Made by a program: the position numbers and the translations under genes
Notes under the pieces: model-generated
Seen by the model: the letters and a program-made list of their open reading frames with translations, nothing else
Databases searched by the model: none
What the model was told of the DNA's origin: nothing
Part shown: positions 1 through 7,906 of the stretch, in pieces
Numbering within the stretch: position 1 is the stretch's first letter
Layout: each line of letters opens with the position of its first letter
DNA from: JBGOUJ01 sp041477005
GTDB taxonomy: Bacteria > Acidobacteriota > Terriglobia > Bryobacterales > JACQDG01
Direction: 5' to 3'
NCBI GenBank assembly: GCA_041477005.1
Contig: JBGOUJ010000199.1
Location: 1-11,462, forward strand
Length of the DNA: 11,462 bases

Positions 1-771
1 GATGTGACACGGGCCATCATGACCACGGATCTGGTGCCCAAGGCCGCCGAGGGCGAAGTGCCGCTGCGCGACGGGATCATCCGGATCGCGGGCATGACCA
101 AAGGCTCGGGCATGATCCATCCCAACATGGCCACGACGCTCGGGTTCGTCATGATGGATGCCGACATCACTCCCGTGCACTTGCGGCCCATGCTCACGCG
201 CGCCGCCGGCCGTAGCTACAACCGCCTCTCGGTCGACGGCGACACCTCTACAAACGACTTCGTGCTCCTTCTCGCCAACGGCGCTTCGGGCGTGCGTCCG
301 AACGAAAAAGAACGTCTCGTGATCGAAGAAGTGCTGTGCTGGGTGATGGAGGACCTGGCCGAGAAGATCGCGCGCGACGGCGAAGGCGCGACCAAGAAGG
401 TCACCATCCGGGTCAGCGGCGCCGCCGACAACGACGCCGCCACGCGCATCGCGCGGGCCATCGCGAACTCGGCTCTGGTGAAGACCGCGATCGCCGGCTC
501 GGATCCCAACTGGGGCCGAATCTTGTCCGCTGCCGGCAACGCCGGAGTGCCCTTCGACCCGGCGCGCGTCGACATCATGTTGCAAGGCGTCCCGGTGTGT
601 CGCGGCGGCTTCGCGGCCGACTTCTCCGAACAGGAGCTGACGCAGAAGCTCGACCAGCCCGAGTGCCTCATCCGCTTCGTCATTCGGGGCGGCGGGAAGG
701 GCGACGTGCAGTTCTGGACTTGCGACCTGACTGAGGGCTACATTCGCATCAATGCGAGCTATCGTACGTAA
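1..771 (+). CDS. argJ: Bifunctional ornithine acetyltransferase/N-acetylglutamate synthase ArgJ, C-terminal part (5' end outside window)
   Basis: ArgJ moves the acetyl group from N-acetylornithine to glutamate in the cyclic arginine pathway (cytoplasm); many versions also acetylate glutamate from acetyl-CoA. The frame is open at base 1, so the gene begins outside; about 256 residues remain of a usual 390-410. Family blocks seen in order: AIMTTD near the edge, KGSGMIHPNMATTLG, SVDGDTSTND, DGEGATK, SDPNWGRILSAAGNAG, and the terminal INASYRT. ArgJ precursors cleave themselves between Ala and Thr in the 'NMAT' block; here the nucleophile Thr codon is at 133-135. The residue after it is Thr where Met is common (ATTL versus ATML), a mild variation. 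The GTG at 4 is an internal Val codon, not the start. The gene converges on receptor 1 and shows no damage. The symbol is secure; bifunctionality cannot be judged from this part. Confidence 0.96.
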   Translation, partial: DVTRAIMTTDLVPKAAEGEVPLRDGIIRIAGMTKGSGMIHPNMATTLGFVMMDADITPVHLRPMLTRAAGRSYNRLSVDGDTSTNDFVLLLANGASGVRPNEKERLVIEEVLCWVMEDLAEKIARDGEGATKKVTIRVSGAADNDAATRIARAIANSALVKTAIAGSDPNWGRILSAAGNAGVPFDPARVDIMLQGVPVCRGGFAADFSEQELTQKLDQPECLIRFVIRGGGKGDVQFWTCDLTEGYIRINASYRT

Positions 772-780
772 CGCGAGAAG

Positions 781-821
781 GCGTCGAGACGAGTCTCGAC
801 GCTGCACGCAGGAGTGCGTGC
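781..821. terminator. Two back-to-back hairpins between convergent genes
   Basis: Ten bases after the argJ stop there is a perfect inverted repeat, GCGTCGAGAC (781-790) and GTCTCGACGC (793-802). It is followed at once by GCACGCA (804-810) and TGCGTGC (815-821) around a GGAG loop. Neither is followed by a T-run on either strand, so these are not classical intrinsic terminators. Placement between two converging genes still suggests transcript-end structures for argJ and, from the other side, receptor 1. A second copy of CTCGACGC at 870-877 touches the receptor 1 stop and could pair with 781-788 as an alternative fold. The structures are seen directly; the terminator role is inferred. Confidence 0.55.
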
Positions 822-876
822 GCCTCGTCGCCGCACCTGCCTCATTAAGCCTCAGATCTACCTGGTACGCTCGACG

Positions 877-3800
877 CTAGAAATCAATACGACCGCGTAG
901 TTCTACCTGTCTGCTCTGCGCGCCGTCCACCATGCTGCTGACCACTCCCACGCTGCCTGGTACCGAGATATTCGCGGCAGGCAAATAGAAGTTGGGATGG
1001 TTGAGAGCATTCGAGGCCGATGCCGTAAAGGTGAACCGGAACCGCTCGGTAATGAGGAATGTCTTGGCGATTGAGAGGTTCTGGTTGTTGTATCCCGGCC
1101 CTTCCAGGATCCGCGTTCCGGAGTTGCCGAGCGACCCCGGCCCCGGCACCTTGAAACAATTGGGATCGAACCAGTGGGTGACGCTGCGCTGACCGGAAGG
1201 CAGGTTGCCGTTGCATACGCGATCGGGAAGGCCGCCTACCGTATTGGTGTTGGAGGGGTCGGAACCCGAGAATGTCGGCGTAAAGAAGTGGCCGGTCTCC
1301 ATGTAGCCGATCCAATACAACTGCCAGCCCCCCAGCACGCCGTTCACCACCGCCGGGGCGCTGCCCATGTAGCGCCGCCCTTTGCCTATCGGTATCTCCC
1401 ACACTACGTTCATCACCACCCGCTGCCGCGGGGTGTATCCGTCGCGGGACATGCGGAGCGGAGCGTACGGGCTCTCCAGGTTGATCGTGCCGGAACCAGT
1501 GTCGTAATTGTTGTAGCTCGAAGCCAGAGTCCAGTGCGAGTCGAAGGTCACCTGCCCCACCTTGCGGATCACTTCGAAAGTCACGCCATTGAACTTCGCT
1601 TCGCCGTTGTTGCGGTAAAACGTCGCGCCGACGAACTGCTGGTACGGCCGCCGCGCCGCGGTGAACGGGATCAGGCTGGGCTGCGGCTTGTTGATGCTGA
1701 GGCTGTAGTTCATGCCATAATCGCGCATGCCTACATAAGACAGGCGGAAGCCAGTGTCTTTGAACTGCCGCTCCAACGTCACGTTGAACTGGTGAATCCT
1801 GCCGTTGGTGGCGTCCTTGGGGTAGCCCGTAACGCTTTGGCTGGGGACGCTGGCATTGGAAAGCGAGGCGGGGAAGGGATTCGGGTAAGACAGCAGCGGC
1901 TGCCCGTTGGTGATCACGTTCTGATACGTCTCGCTGATCTGGAACGGACCGGTGCCCTGCAGGCGCGCGTAACGGCCCAGCGTCTCGGTAAAGACGCCGT
2001 AGCCGCCGCGAACAACGAGTTTATCGGTCAGACGGTAGGCCACGCCGATGCGCGGCACGAAATTGTGCCCGTCCGGGTTCATCGGGACATGACCGGTGAC
2101 GATCGTGATATTCGTGGGGTAGAGCGGGCTGATGTTGTTCTGCTTGCCACTCGGGATGATCACGTTGCCGGTCGTGGGATCCCAGTTCAGCATCAGGCCG
2201 TCCGAATAATTCGGAGAACCGAAGCGGTCCCAGCGAATGCCCAGGTCCAGGGTCAGCCGGTTATTGACCTTGAAGGAATCCTGGACAAATATCCCCAGCT
2301 CACTGTCGCGCTGGAGGCGATTCGTGATCGGATCGAGGCGCGTGCTGGTGAAAGGCAGGCCCAGCAGGAAATCGGCGTACCCGTAACCGCTAAGCGACCC
2401 GTTGAAGTTGAAGCTGCCGTAGGTGCCCTCCGGAATGAAGCCGGAGAAACGCGACTGCGGCTTGAACTCGCCGCCGAACTTGAACACGTGGCGGCCTTTG
2501 GACCAGGTCGCCGTATCGGCATAGCCCCAGTTGTGATCGTTCTGCCGCTGGCCGCCCGGCTGCGTGGAGAGGGTCGGGTAGCCGGCGATGTCCATCCGCG
2601 GGAAGCCCTCGGCGCTGTAGCCTTTCGGATTCACGCCCTGTATACCGAGTTGCTTTACCGCCTGGTCGCCTTTGAACGGAGTGACGCCGTAGAGCGGATC
2701 GCCATCGGTGTACTTCTCCTTATAGAAACCGGCCCGGGCGGTGTTGACCAAGGTCGGCGAGAAGACATGGGTGTCCTCCACGACCGTGTGGATGTTAAAG
2801 CGCACGCGCGTCCAGGAGAACGCGGGAAAATTCGTCGGCAGTACGTACAGTCCCCAGTCTTCGATGATGCGGCCCATCAGGCGATTCTTGCTGCTGATCT
2901 GGTAGTCGATGCGCTGCGTGAAGTCTTTGCGCAGGTGGTAGTCCTGCGGGAAGGGGAAAGTGAAGCTGTAATTGCTGGCCAGCGCGTTCGCGCCGCCCCG
3001 ATTCGGGGCCGGAAGGTAATTCTGATTGACCAGTTGCGAAACCGAGCTGATCCGGCTTGTGGGAATCACGTTATTGGGGAACGCTTGCCCGCTGAGCGGG
3101 TCCTTGATCACGATGGGACGGCTCTGCGCCAGGAGCTGGGAGAAATCCCCGCCGCGCATCGGGTCGGTCGGCACGTCCCGCAGGAAGAAGGTCTTGCTCG
3201 GAATCTTCAGAATGTTCGCCGAAGCGTAGAAGAACAGCTTGTCCTTGATGATCCGGCCGGCGGCGTTCACCGCGATGGTGTGAATCAGGACTTTGGCCTT
3301 GGCGTCATCGAAGAACTGGCGTGCGGCCAAAGCCGAGTTCTGGTTCCAGTAGGCCGCCTGCCCGTGAAACTGGTTGCTGCCGGACTTGGTCACCAGGTTC
3401 ATGTAGCCCACTCGGGCGAACTCCGCCGTGTTATTCACGGTGACGACGGTGACGTCCTGGGCATCCAGGATATCGTTCAATTGGTTCACGGCGTTGTCAT
3501 TCGTGTGGCCGTCCTGCCCTTCCTGCACCTGGTTGGAGTTCTGCCCTGCCCATTGCGAACTCCACACGCCGTTCGATTGCGATACCAGCGGCGCGGTGGT
3601 GATGAACAGGCTCGGGTCCAGGGTGGCCATGCCGCCCACCCAAGGCGTATCGAAGTGCTTGGAAGTATCCACATCGGTCTGGATCTTGGCGCTATCCGTC
3701 TGAATGACGGCTGCGCCGGCCGTCACGGTGATTTCGGTGCCCACCGCGCCGACTTCCAAGGTAACGTTGATGCGCCGGATCTGACTGCCTTCCAGGATAA

Positions 3801-4104
3801 TCTCATCGGCAACGAAGGTCTTGAACCCGGGCGCCGTGGCGCTCAGCCGGTACGTTCCGCGCTGCAGGTCCGGAATTTCGAAGTCGCCCGCGCCGTTGGT
3901 CTTCACGTCCCGCTTGGCGTTGGTTGCGAGGCTGGTCAAGCTGATAGCGGCGCCGGCTATCACGGCCCCGGTGGGGTCCATGGCGGTGCCCCGTACCGTT
4001 GACAAGGTTAACTGGCCGAGCAGCGTGGAGCACAGAACCAGGGCTGCCAGCAGCCCGCAGAAGCGCGATCTGCGACTGCCGATCGCCGTTGCAATGTTTC
4101 GCAT
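877..4104 (-). CDS. TonB-dependent receptor, Oar-like with carboxypeptidase-regulatory N-domain (receptor 1)
   Basis: Outer-membrane receptor of about 1075 aa, expected to import a substrate with TonB-ExbBD energy; the substrate is unknown. Residues 1-30 form a signal peptide (basic Arg-rich start, then the hydrophobic stretch CGLLAALVLCSTLLG). Residues ~34-117 match the carboxypeptidase-regulatory-like Ig fold (LSTVRGTAMD, GDFEIPDL, GTYRLSA). EITVTA (124-129) resembles a TonB box. The plug runs to ~245 and ends in VTKSGSNQFHG; the rest is beta-barrel closing with ELRGRIDF, a C-terminal aromatic outer-membrane signature. The ATG at 4104 is chosen because GGAGG lies 5 nt upstream, a signal peptide follows, and the length equals receptor 2 (1078 aa). 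An in-frame extension to a TTG at 4356 would bury the signal peptide and overlap a gene relic. It is a paralogue of receptor 2 at very roughly half identity by eye. No SusD-type partner is adjacent. Confidence 0.92.
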   Translation of the reverse strand: MRNIATAIGSRRSRFCGLLAALVLCSTLLGQLTLSTVRGTAMDPTGAVIAGAAISLTSLATNAKRDVKTNGAGDFEIPDLQRGTYRLSATAPGFKTFVADEIILEGSQIRRINVTLEVGAVGTEITVTAGAAVIQTDSAKIQTDVDTSKHFDTPWVGGMATLDPSLFITTAPLVSQSNGVWSSQWAGQNSNQVQEGQDGHTNDNAVNQLNDILDAQDVTVVTVNNTAEFARVGYMNLVTKSGSNQFHGQAAYWNQNSALAARQFFDDAKAKVLIHTIAVNAAGRIIKDKLFFYASANILKIPSKTFFLRDVPTDPMRGGDFSQLLAQSRPIVIKDPLSGQAFPNNVIPTSRISSVSQLVNQNYLPAPNRGGANALASNYSFTFPFPQDYHLRKDFTQRIDYQISSKNRLMGRIIEDWGLYVLPTNFPAFSWTRVRFNIHTVVEDTHVFSPTLVNTARAGFYKEKYTDGDPLYGVTPFKGDQAVKQLGIQGVNPKGYSAEGFPRMDIAGYPTLSTQPGGQRQNDHNWGYADTATWSKGRHVFKFGGEFKPQSRFSGFIPEGTYGSFNFNGSLSGYGYADFLLGLPFTSTRLDPITNRLQRDSELGIFVQDSFKVNNRLTLDLGIRWDRFGSPNYSDGLMLNWDPTTGNVIIPSGKQNNISPLYPTNITIVTGHVPMNPDGHNFVPRIGVAYRLTDKLVVRGGYGVFTETLGRYARLQGTGPFQISETYQNVITNGQPLLSYPNPFPASLSNASVPSQSVTGYPKDATNGRIHQFNVTLERQFKDTGFRLSYVGMRDYGMNYSLSINKPQPSLIPFTAARRPYQQFVGATFYRNNGEAKFNGVTFEVIRKVGQVTFDSHWTLASSYNNYDTGSGTINLESPYAPLRMSRDGYTPRQRVVMNVVWEIPIGKGRRYMGSAPAVVNGVLGGWQLYWIGYMETGHFFTPTFSGSDPSNTNTVGGLPDRVCNGNLPSGQRSVTHWFDPNCFKVPGPGSLGNSGTRILEGPGYNNQNLSIAKTFLITERFRFTFTASASNALNHPNFYLPAANISVPGSVGVVSSMVDGAQSRQVELRGRIDF

Positions 4105-4108
4105 GAGA

Positions 4109-4115
4109 ACCTCCC
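4109..4115 (-). promoter_or_regulatory. Shine-Dalgarno site deciding the receptor 1 start
   Basis: On the minus strand the sequence reads GGGAGGT, then four bases, then ATG; the GGAGG core is 5 nt from the start codon. This strong site supports the ATG at 4104 over the upstream in-frame TTG. Receptor 2 has a similar site, GGGAGGAA at 7879-7886, with its core 6 nt from the ATG at 7874. Confidence 0.8.
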
Positions 4116-4317
4116 TAGATAGGATTTCCAGATTGAGACCGGACTTGCCACTTTGCTCCCGTTCACGCGTAGTATGCACGAGCTTAGCCCCCGCGATACC
4201 CCGTGAGAAAGGTTGTCCCGAGATCGCGTTTGTCGCAGTCTCTGGAACACGTCGGCTTTCCAGGCTCCGGCCGGGCAGAAGTACGTAAGCCAGGATTTCC
4301 AATTTTGGACCCTGGGT

Positions 4318-4393
4318 TAACGTTTCCCGTCCGCTCAAAGCGAGGCCGAACGCCAAGCCCCAAAAGGGCCAAGCCTAACCACGGACACCTGCT
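4318..4393 (-). pseudogene. Fossil 5' end of a receptor gene (signal-peptide start), upstream of receptor 1
   Basis: This stretch matches the first ~78 bases of receptor 2 coding sequence (7874-7797). Shared blocks include TTAGGCTTGGCCCTTTT and GGAAACGTTA. At the position of the receptor 2 ATG the relic has AGC (4391-4393), so the start is lost. Small length changes in the hydrophobic-core codons then break the frame. In the best frame it still reads LGLALLGLGV, close to receptor 2 FLGLALFGGL. Similarity stops after GGAAACGTTA. It is best read as the remains of another family member's start, left between the promoter and the present receptor 1 gene. Confidence 0.7.
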
Positions 4394-4423
4394 GAGGTTT
4401 CTCCCAAGCTTCCAAAGCGCATA

Positions 4424-4433
4424 CCTGTGCAGG
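4424..4433. promoter_or_regulatory. Palindrome CCTGTGCAGG at predicted transcript start of receptor 1
   Basis: CCTG-TG-CAGG has complementary outer arms and falls within the first ~12 bases of the predicted transcript. The identical 10-mer occurs at the same place in the receptor 2 promoter (7907-7916), although the bases on either side differ. It may be an operator half-site pair, or simply part of the duplicated block. Confidence 0.35.
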
Positions 4434-4441
4434 ATTGTTCG

Positions 4442-4470
4442 ATGCTACACCTGACTTGGCGCATTGTCAA
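4442..4470 (-). promoter_or_regulatory. Sigma70-type promoter for receptor 1 (copy of the receptor 2 promoter)
   Basis: On the minus strand the -35 box is TTGACA (4465-4470), the spacer is 17 bp, and the -10 box is TAGCAT (4442-4447). Hexamers and spacing are identical to the receptor 2 promoter, and most of the spacer is shared (GCCAAG-CAGGTG core). Similarity to the receptor 2 region begins at the -35 box and is not obvious upstream of it. Confidence 0.72.
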
Positions 4471-4637
4471 ATGCTGTGAACGCAATGCCGTGAACGAAGA
4501 ATCTGCGACGGCAGCATCGACACGATTTGCCACGGGAACGGGCGCCCCCGTCACTGGCTCGCCGACGACAAGGGCCCTCCGGGTTCCCTGGCCGCGCGGC
4601 TTCTGCGCCGGAGGCAGGCCGCCCGCGCGGTATAGGC
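4471..4637. other. Spacer between receptor 2 stop and receptor 1 promoter
   Basis: These 167 bases hold no credible gene: the open frames crossing it lack ribosome-binding sites and family resemblance. Its only clear structure is the GC-rich hairpin at 4592-4630. Confidence 0.5.
4592..4630 (-). terminator. GC-rich hairpin just after the receptor 2 stop
   Basis: The self-complementary octamer CCGCGCGG occurs at 4592-4599 and again at 4623-4630. The two copies can pair with each other as an 8-bp stem, with further CTGC/GCAG pairing inside. The structure starts 8 nt past the receptor 2 stop codon. There is no T-run after it, so the terminator role is inferred from position; it could also act as a 3'-end stabiliser. 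Confidence 0.4.
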
Positions 4638-7600
4638 TCAGAATTCCAGGCGGACGCGCGCTTCGATCGCCCGGGGTCCGCTCTTGTCATTGTCGAAGTA
4701 GCTGTACTGACTCGTAATCACGCCGGCCGAGGACAGCGAGATGTTGGGCGTAGTAGAGCTACTCACCGGGGAGGCAGCCCCGGGAGCGGTAGCGGCGGGA
4801 GGGAGGAAGTTGGGGTGGTTAAACAGGTTCGAGACCATGGCCATGAAATCCAGGTGGAGCCGCTCCCTCAATGCAAAGCGCTTGGAAAGGCTGATGTTGT
4901 GCGTGATCTCGCCCGGCCCTTGGATGACGTTGACCCCGCTGTTTCCAAATCGCCCAACGGGCGGCTTGACGAATGCGGAAGTGTCAAACCAACGGGCAAT
5001 AGAGCGCTGCCCGGTCGGCAAATTGCCATTGGCGGTCCGGTCGGGCAATCCGCCGGAGGTGTTGGTTCCCGATGGATCGGAACCGGAGAAGCTGGGCGAG
5101 AAATACTGGCCGGTTTGCATGACGCTCGCCCAGGCGAACTTCCAGCCGCCGATCACCTGATTGAGGGGGCCGGGAATATTCGACAGGAAACGGGAGCCCC
5201 GGCCGACCGGCAACTGCCATAGCGTATTCAGCACAACGCGGTGCTTGGGAGTGACATCGCGGTTCCAGTGGTTCGGATCGTAAGGATTCTCCAGATCGGA
5301 GAAGTTGTTCATGCTGTGAGCCCAGGTCCAAAAACCATCCAACGTGACCAGCCCGACGCGGCGCTGAACCTCGAACACCATCGAGTTGTACCTAGCCTCG
5401 CCGTTGGTTTGGTCGAGAGTCGCACCCACGAACTGAGAATACGGCCGGCGGCTCTGCGCGAACGCCGTCGTGCTCGGCAGGGGCTTATTGATGTTCAGGT
5501 TGTAATTCAGGCCGCTGTCCCGCGAGCCGATATAGGACAGCCGAAAACCGGTGTCATGAAACTGCCGCTCGGCCGTGACGTTGAACTGTTGGACCTTGCC
5601 GTTGGTCGTGTTCACCGGGTAGCCGTTGACGCTTTGAGAAGCAATGCTGCCGGCGCCGGCGGGGAAGGGGTTTGGAAATGCAAACAGCGGCTGGCCGCCT
5701 TGAATACTGTTGATGAACGTTTCGCTGATCTGGAATGGGCCGGTCCCCTGGGCCCAGGCAAACCGCCCTTGAAACTCATTGAAGATTCCATAGCCGCCGC
5801 GGATAATCGTTTTGTCGGTGATCCGATAGGCGCCGCCGATACGCGGCGCGAAATTGGTCTTCGAGGGGCTGGGAATTACTTGACCGCCCGCGACCGTGAT
5901 CGTTTTGGGGTAGAGAGGACTCACCTTGGAGAGGGTGTCTTGGGGGACGATGACATTGCCGGTCTTGGGATCCCAGTTGTATTCCAGCCCATCCGCAAGT
6001 CTTGCAGCCAAGAAGTAATCCCAGCGGAGTCCGTAATCGATGGTGAGCCGGCTGCTGACCTTGAAGGAATCGGTCACATACAGGCCCAATTCCTTAGAAG
6101 TCGTCTTCCGGTTGATGAACGGATCGAGCCGCTGGCTGCTGAAGGGCAGGCCGAGCAAAAAATCGGCATAGGCGTTGCCGGTCAGGCTTCCATCGAAGGT
6201 GAACATGCCGTAACTGTTGGCGGGAACGGTGCCGTCGAAGTTCAGGAAAGTCCTCAGTTCGCCGCCGAATTTCACGACGTGCCGGCCGTGCGACCAGCTC
6301 AGGGAATCAGCGAAAGTGAAGCTTCTGGGAGCCGTGGGGCCGCCGGGACTCACCTGGAGGGTACCGACGCCGGTGATCGCCATGATCGGAAAGCCCCCGG
6401 GCGTGGAGTAGCCGTGGGGATTAACGCCGGTAATGCCGAGATCGGATACGACTTTCGCTCCGCTGGGCGGCAGGTGGCCATCGACCTCGATGTTGTTTTG
6501 GGAGGCGTCGCGATTCCCTCCAAACGTGAAGGTGTTGACGGTGTTGGGCGAGAACACGTGGCTGTCGACGATGGACCAGGAGTGGCTCTGGCGCAGCTTG
6601 GTGGCGAGCAGGGTTGGATACGTTCCGGCCAAAACATAGCGCGGCAAATAGGCCGAAAATCGGCCGTAAACGGAATTCTTGTCGGAGAATTTGTGGTCGA
6701 TGCGAGTGGTAACGACGTCGGCGAGATATTGGTCGCCGGGATAGGGGTGCACCCAGCCGAAGTTGTTGACCAGGGCGCCGGGGGCGCCCTGATTCGGGAG
6801 GGGGAGGTAGCTGCTCTGGACTTTCAGAGAGACCGGGCTTAGCCGGCTGGTGGGGATAATGTTGCCCGGAAATGCCGCACCGCTGAGCGGATCGAGGATG
6901 GTGAGGGGCTTGGAACCGCCGAGCAACTGCGAAAAGTCGCCCCCTCGCTCGCCCGGGGTGGGCACGTTTGCCTGCAGAAAGCTCTTGCCGGGCACGCGCT
7001 CGCCGTTCCAGAGGACGTAGAAAAAGGTTTTGTCTTTGATGACGGGGCCCGAGGCGCTCCCGTTGAAGGTGTGGTAGAGGCTGCGCGGCTTGGGGTTCTC
7101 GAAGAAACCGCGCGCGCCGAGGGCGGAATTGCGGTGATAGTAGGAAGCCTCGCCGTGGTATTGGTTTCCGCCCCGCTTGCTGATCGTGTTGTAGTAGCCG
7201 ACCCGGCTGTACTCGGCGCTGTTGTTAACGGCGACCAGCCTCACCTCGTCGACGAACTCCATGTTGATCGTCTGAGAGTTCAGCGTCTCTTCCTTAATTC
7301 CGTCCATCCCCATGTCCACCTGATTTGCATTGTGCCCGCCGAGGTACATGTTGCTGCCGCTGCCGGCCACGGGCTGCACGCTGGGCAAGAGGGCCAAAAC
7401 CGGGGTGGGGGCGCCGTAGCGGTTGGCGGGGATGGGAATGTCCTTGTACCGGTCGCCCGTGAACTCGGCCGCGATCTTGCCTTGCTCGGTTTCGATCACG
7501 GCTGCCGAGGCGGTGACGGTCACTTCGGACGCGGCGGCGCCGACCTCCAGGCGAACGTCGACTCGGCGCACTTGATTGGCCGACAGGATGATGCCATTGG

Positions 7601-7874
7601 CCACAAAGGTCTTGAAGCCAGTCAGCACCGCGGTCAAGCGATAGGTGCCTTCCTTCAGGCCGGGGATCTCGTAATTGCCTTGATTGTCGGTGGTGACCTT
7701 GCGGGCCAGGATGTTGGTGGAAACTTCCTCGACCTTGATTTCGACCCCGGGGGCCACCGCCGAGGACGCATCGGTTGCCGTGCCGCGGAGCGTGGATAAC
7801 GTTTCCTGTGCGGACAAGGCGGCGCAGAAAACCAAGCCACCAAAAAGGGCCAAGCCTAAGAACGAAGACCTCAT
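4638..7874 (-). CDS. TonB-dependent receptor, Oar-like with carboxypeptidase-regulatory N-domain (receptor 2)
   Basis: Outer-membrane receptor of 1078 aa; the substrate is unknown. The signal peptide is residues 1-22 (hydrophobic FLGLALFGGLVFCAAL, likely cut near SAQ). A carboxypeptidase-regulatory-like domain follows at ~26-110 (LSTLRGTATD, GNYEIPGL, GTYRLTA). EVTVTA (117-122) is a candidate TonB box. The plug contains HNANQVDMGMDG and ends near ISKRGGNQYHG (~241). The barrel carries family blocks shared with receptor 1, such as RGGDFSQLL, GTGPFQISET, NPFPA and TGFRLSY, and ends in ARVRLEF. The ATG at 7874 has GGGAGGAA upstream and a consensus-like promoter, so the start is firm. The C-terminus is longer than in receptor 1, with a Ser-rich loop (PVSSSTTPN and onward) before the last strands. 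The gene lies downstream of the heme/HEAT gene but has its own promoter, so it need not be in one operon with it. Confidence 0.93.
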   Translation of the reverse strand: MRSSFLGLALFGGLVFCAALSAQETLSTLRGTATDASSAVAPGVEIKVEEVSTNILARKVTTDNQGNYEIPGLKEGTYRLTAVLTGFKTFVANGIILSANQVRRVDVRLEVGAAASEVTVTASAAVIETEQGKIAAEFTGDRYKDIPIPANRYGAPTPVLALLPSVQPVAGSGSNMYLGGHNANQVDMGMDGIKEETLNSQTINMEFVDEVRLVAVNNSAEYSRVGYYNTISKRGGNQYHGEASYYHRNSALGARGFFENPKPRSLYHTFNGSASGPVIKDKTFFYVLWNGERVPGKSFLQANVPTPGERGGDFSQLLGGSKPLTILDPLSGAAFPGNIIPTSRLSPVSLKVQSSYLPLPNQGAPGALVNNFGWVHPYPGDQYLADVVTTRIDHKFSDKNSVYGRFSAYLPRYVLAGTYPTLLATKLRQSHSWSIVDSHVFSPNTVNTFTFGGNRDASQNNIEVDGHLPPSGAKVVSDLGITGVNPHGYSTPGGFPIMAITGVGTLQVSPGGPTAPRSFTFADSLSWSHGRHVVKFGGELRTFLNFDGTVPANSYGMFTFDGSLTGNAYADFLLGLPFSSQRLDPFINRKTTSKELGLYVTDSFKVSSRLTIDYGLRWDYFLAARLADGLEYNWDPKTGNVIVPQDTLSKVSPLYPKTITVAGGQVIPSPSKTNFAPRIGGAYRITDKTIIRGGYGIFNEFQGRFAWAQGTGPFQISETFINSIQGGQPLFAFPNPFPAGAGSIASQSVNGYPVNTTNGKVQQFNVTAERQFHDTGFRLSYIGSRDSGLNYNLNINKPLPSTTAFAQSRRPYSQFVGATLDQTNGEARYNSMVFEVQRRVGLVTLDGFWTWAHSMNNFSDLENPYDPNHWNRDVTPKHRVVLNTLWQLPVGRGSRFLSNIPGPLNQVIGGWKFAWASVMQTGQYFSPSFSGSDPSGTNTSGGLPDRTANGNLPTGQRSIARWFDTSAFVKPPVGRFGNSGVNVIQGPGEITHNISLSKRFALRERLHLDFMAMVSNLFNHPNFLPPAATAPGAASPVSSSTTPNISLSSAGVITSQYSYFDNDKSGPRAIEARVRLEF

Positions 7875-7906
7875 GAGGTTCCTCCCAAAAGTTCCAAAAC
7901 GCGATC

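Larger units (their letters stand above)
4105..4435 (-). promoter_or_regulatory. Unusually long 5' leader of receptor 1
   Basis: If the promoter at 4442-4470 is used, the transcript begins near 4435 and carries about 330 nt before the receptor 1 ATG. The first part (4318-4434) is a decayed copy of the receptor 2 leader and start. The second part (4105-4317) has no resemblance to receptor 2. A 10-base direct repeat AGGATTTCCA lies at 4121-4130 and 4292-4301, 171 bp apart, with weak similarity continuing beyond it. I found no terminal inverted repeats that would mark a mobile element, and no riboswitch class I could recognise, including cobalamin. Confidence 0.45.

Noticed and set aside
1174..4002. 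A 942-codon open frame on the plus strand opposite receptor 1
   Set aside because: It is antisense to a clearly recognisable receptor gene, has no domain resemblance or ribosome-binding site, and is what high-GC codon use produces on the opposite strand.
4131..4291. Miniature mobile element between the AGGATTTCCA repeats
   Set aside because: The segment ends show no inverted repeats, and no known element was recognised.
4105..4356. N-terminal extension of receptor 1 to a TTG at 4356
   Set aside because: It would put 84 residues before a normal signal peptide, overlaps the fossil start, and ignores the strong ribosome-binding site at 4109-4115.
4105..4435. Cobalamin or other known riboswitch in the receptor 1 leader
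   Set aside because: No recognisable conserved riboswitch core was found by eye; a covariance search would be needed to settle it.
5241..6842. A 533-codon plus-strand frame opposite receptor 2
   Set aside because: Same reason: an antisense shadow of a real gene with no independent coding signs.
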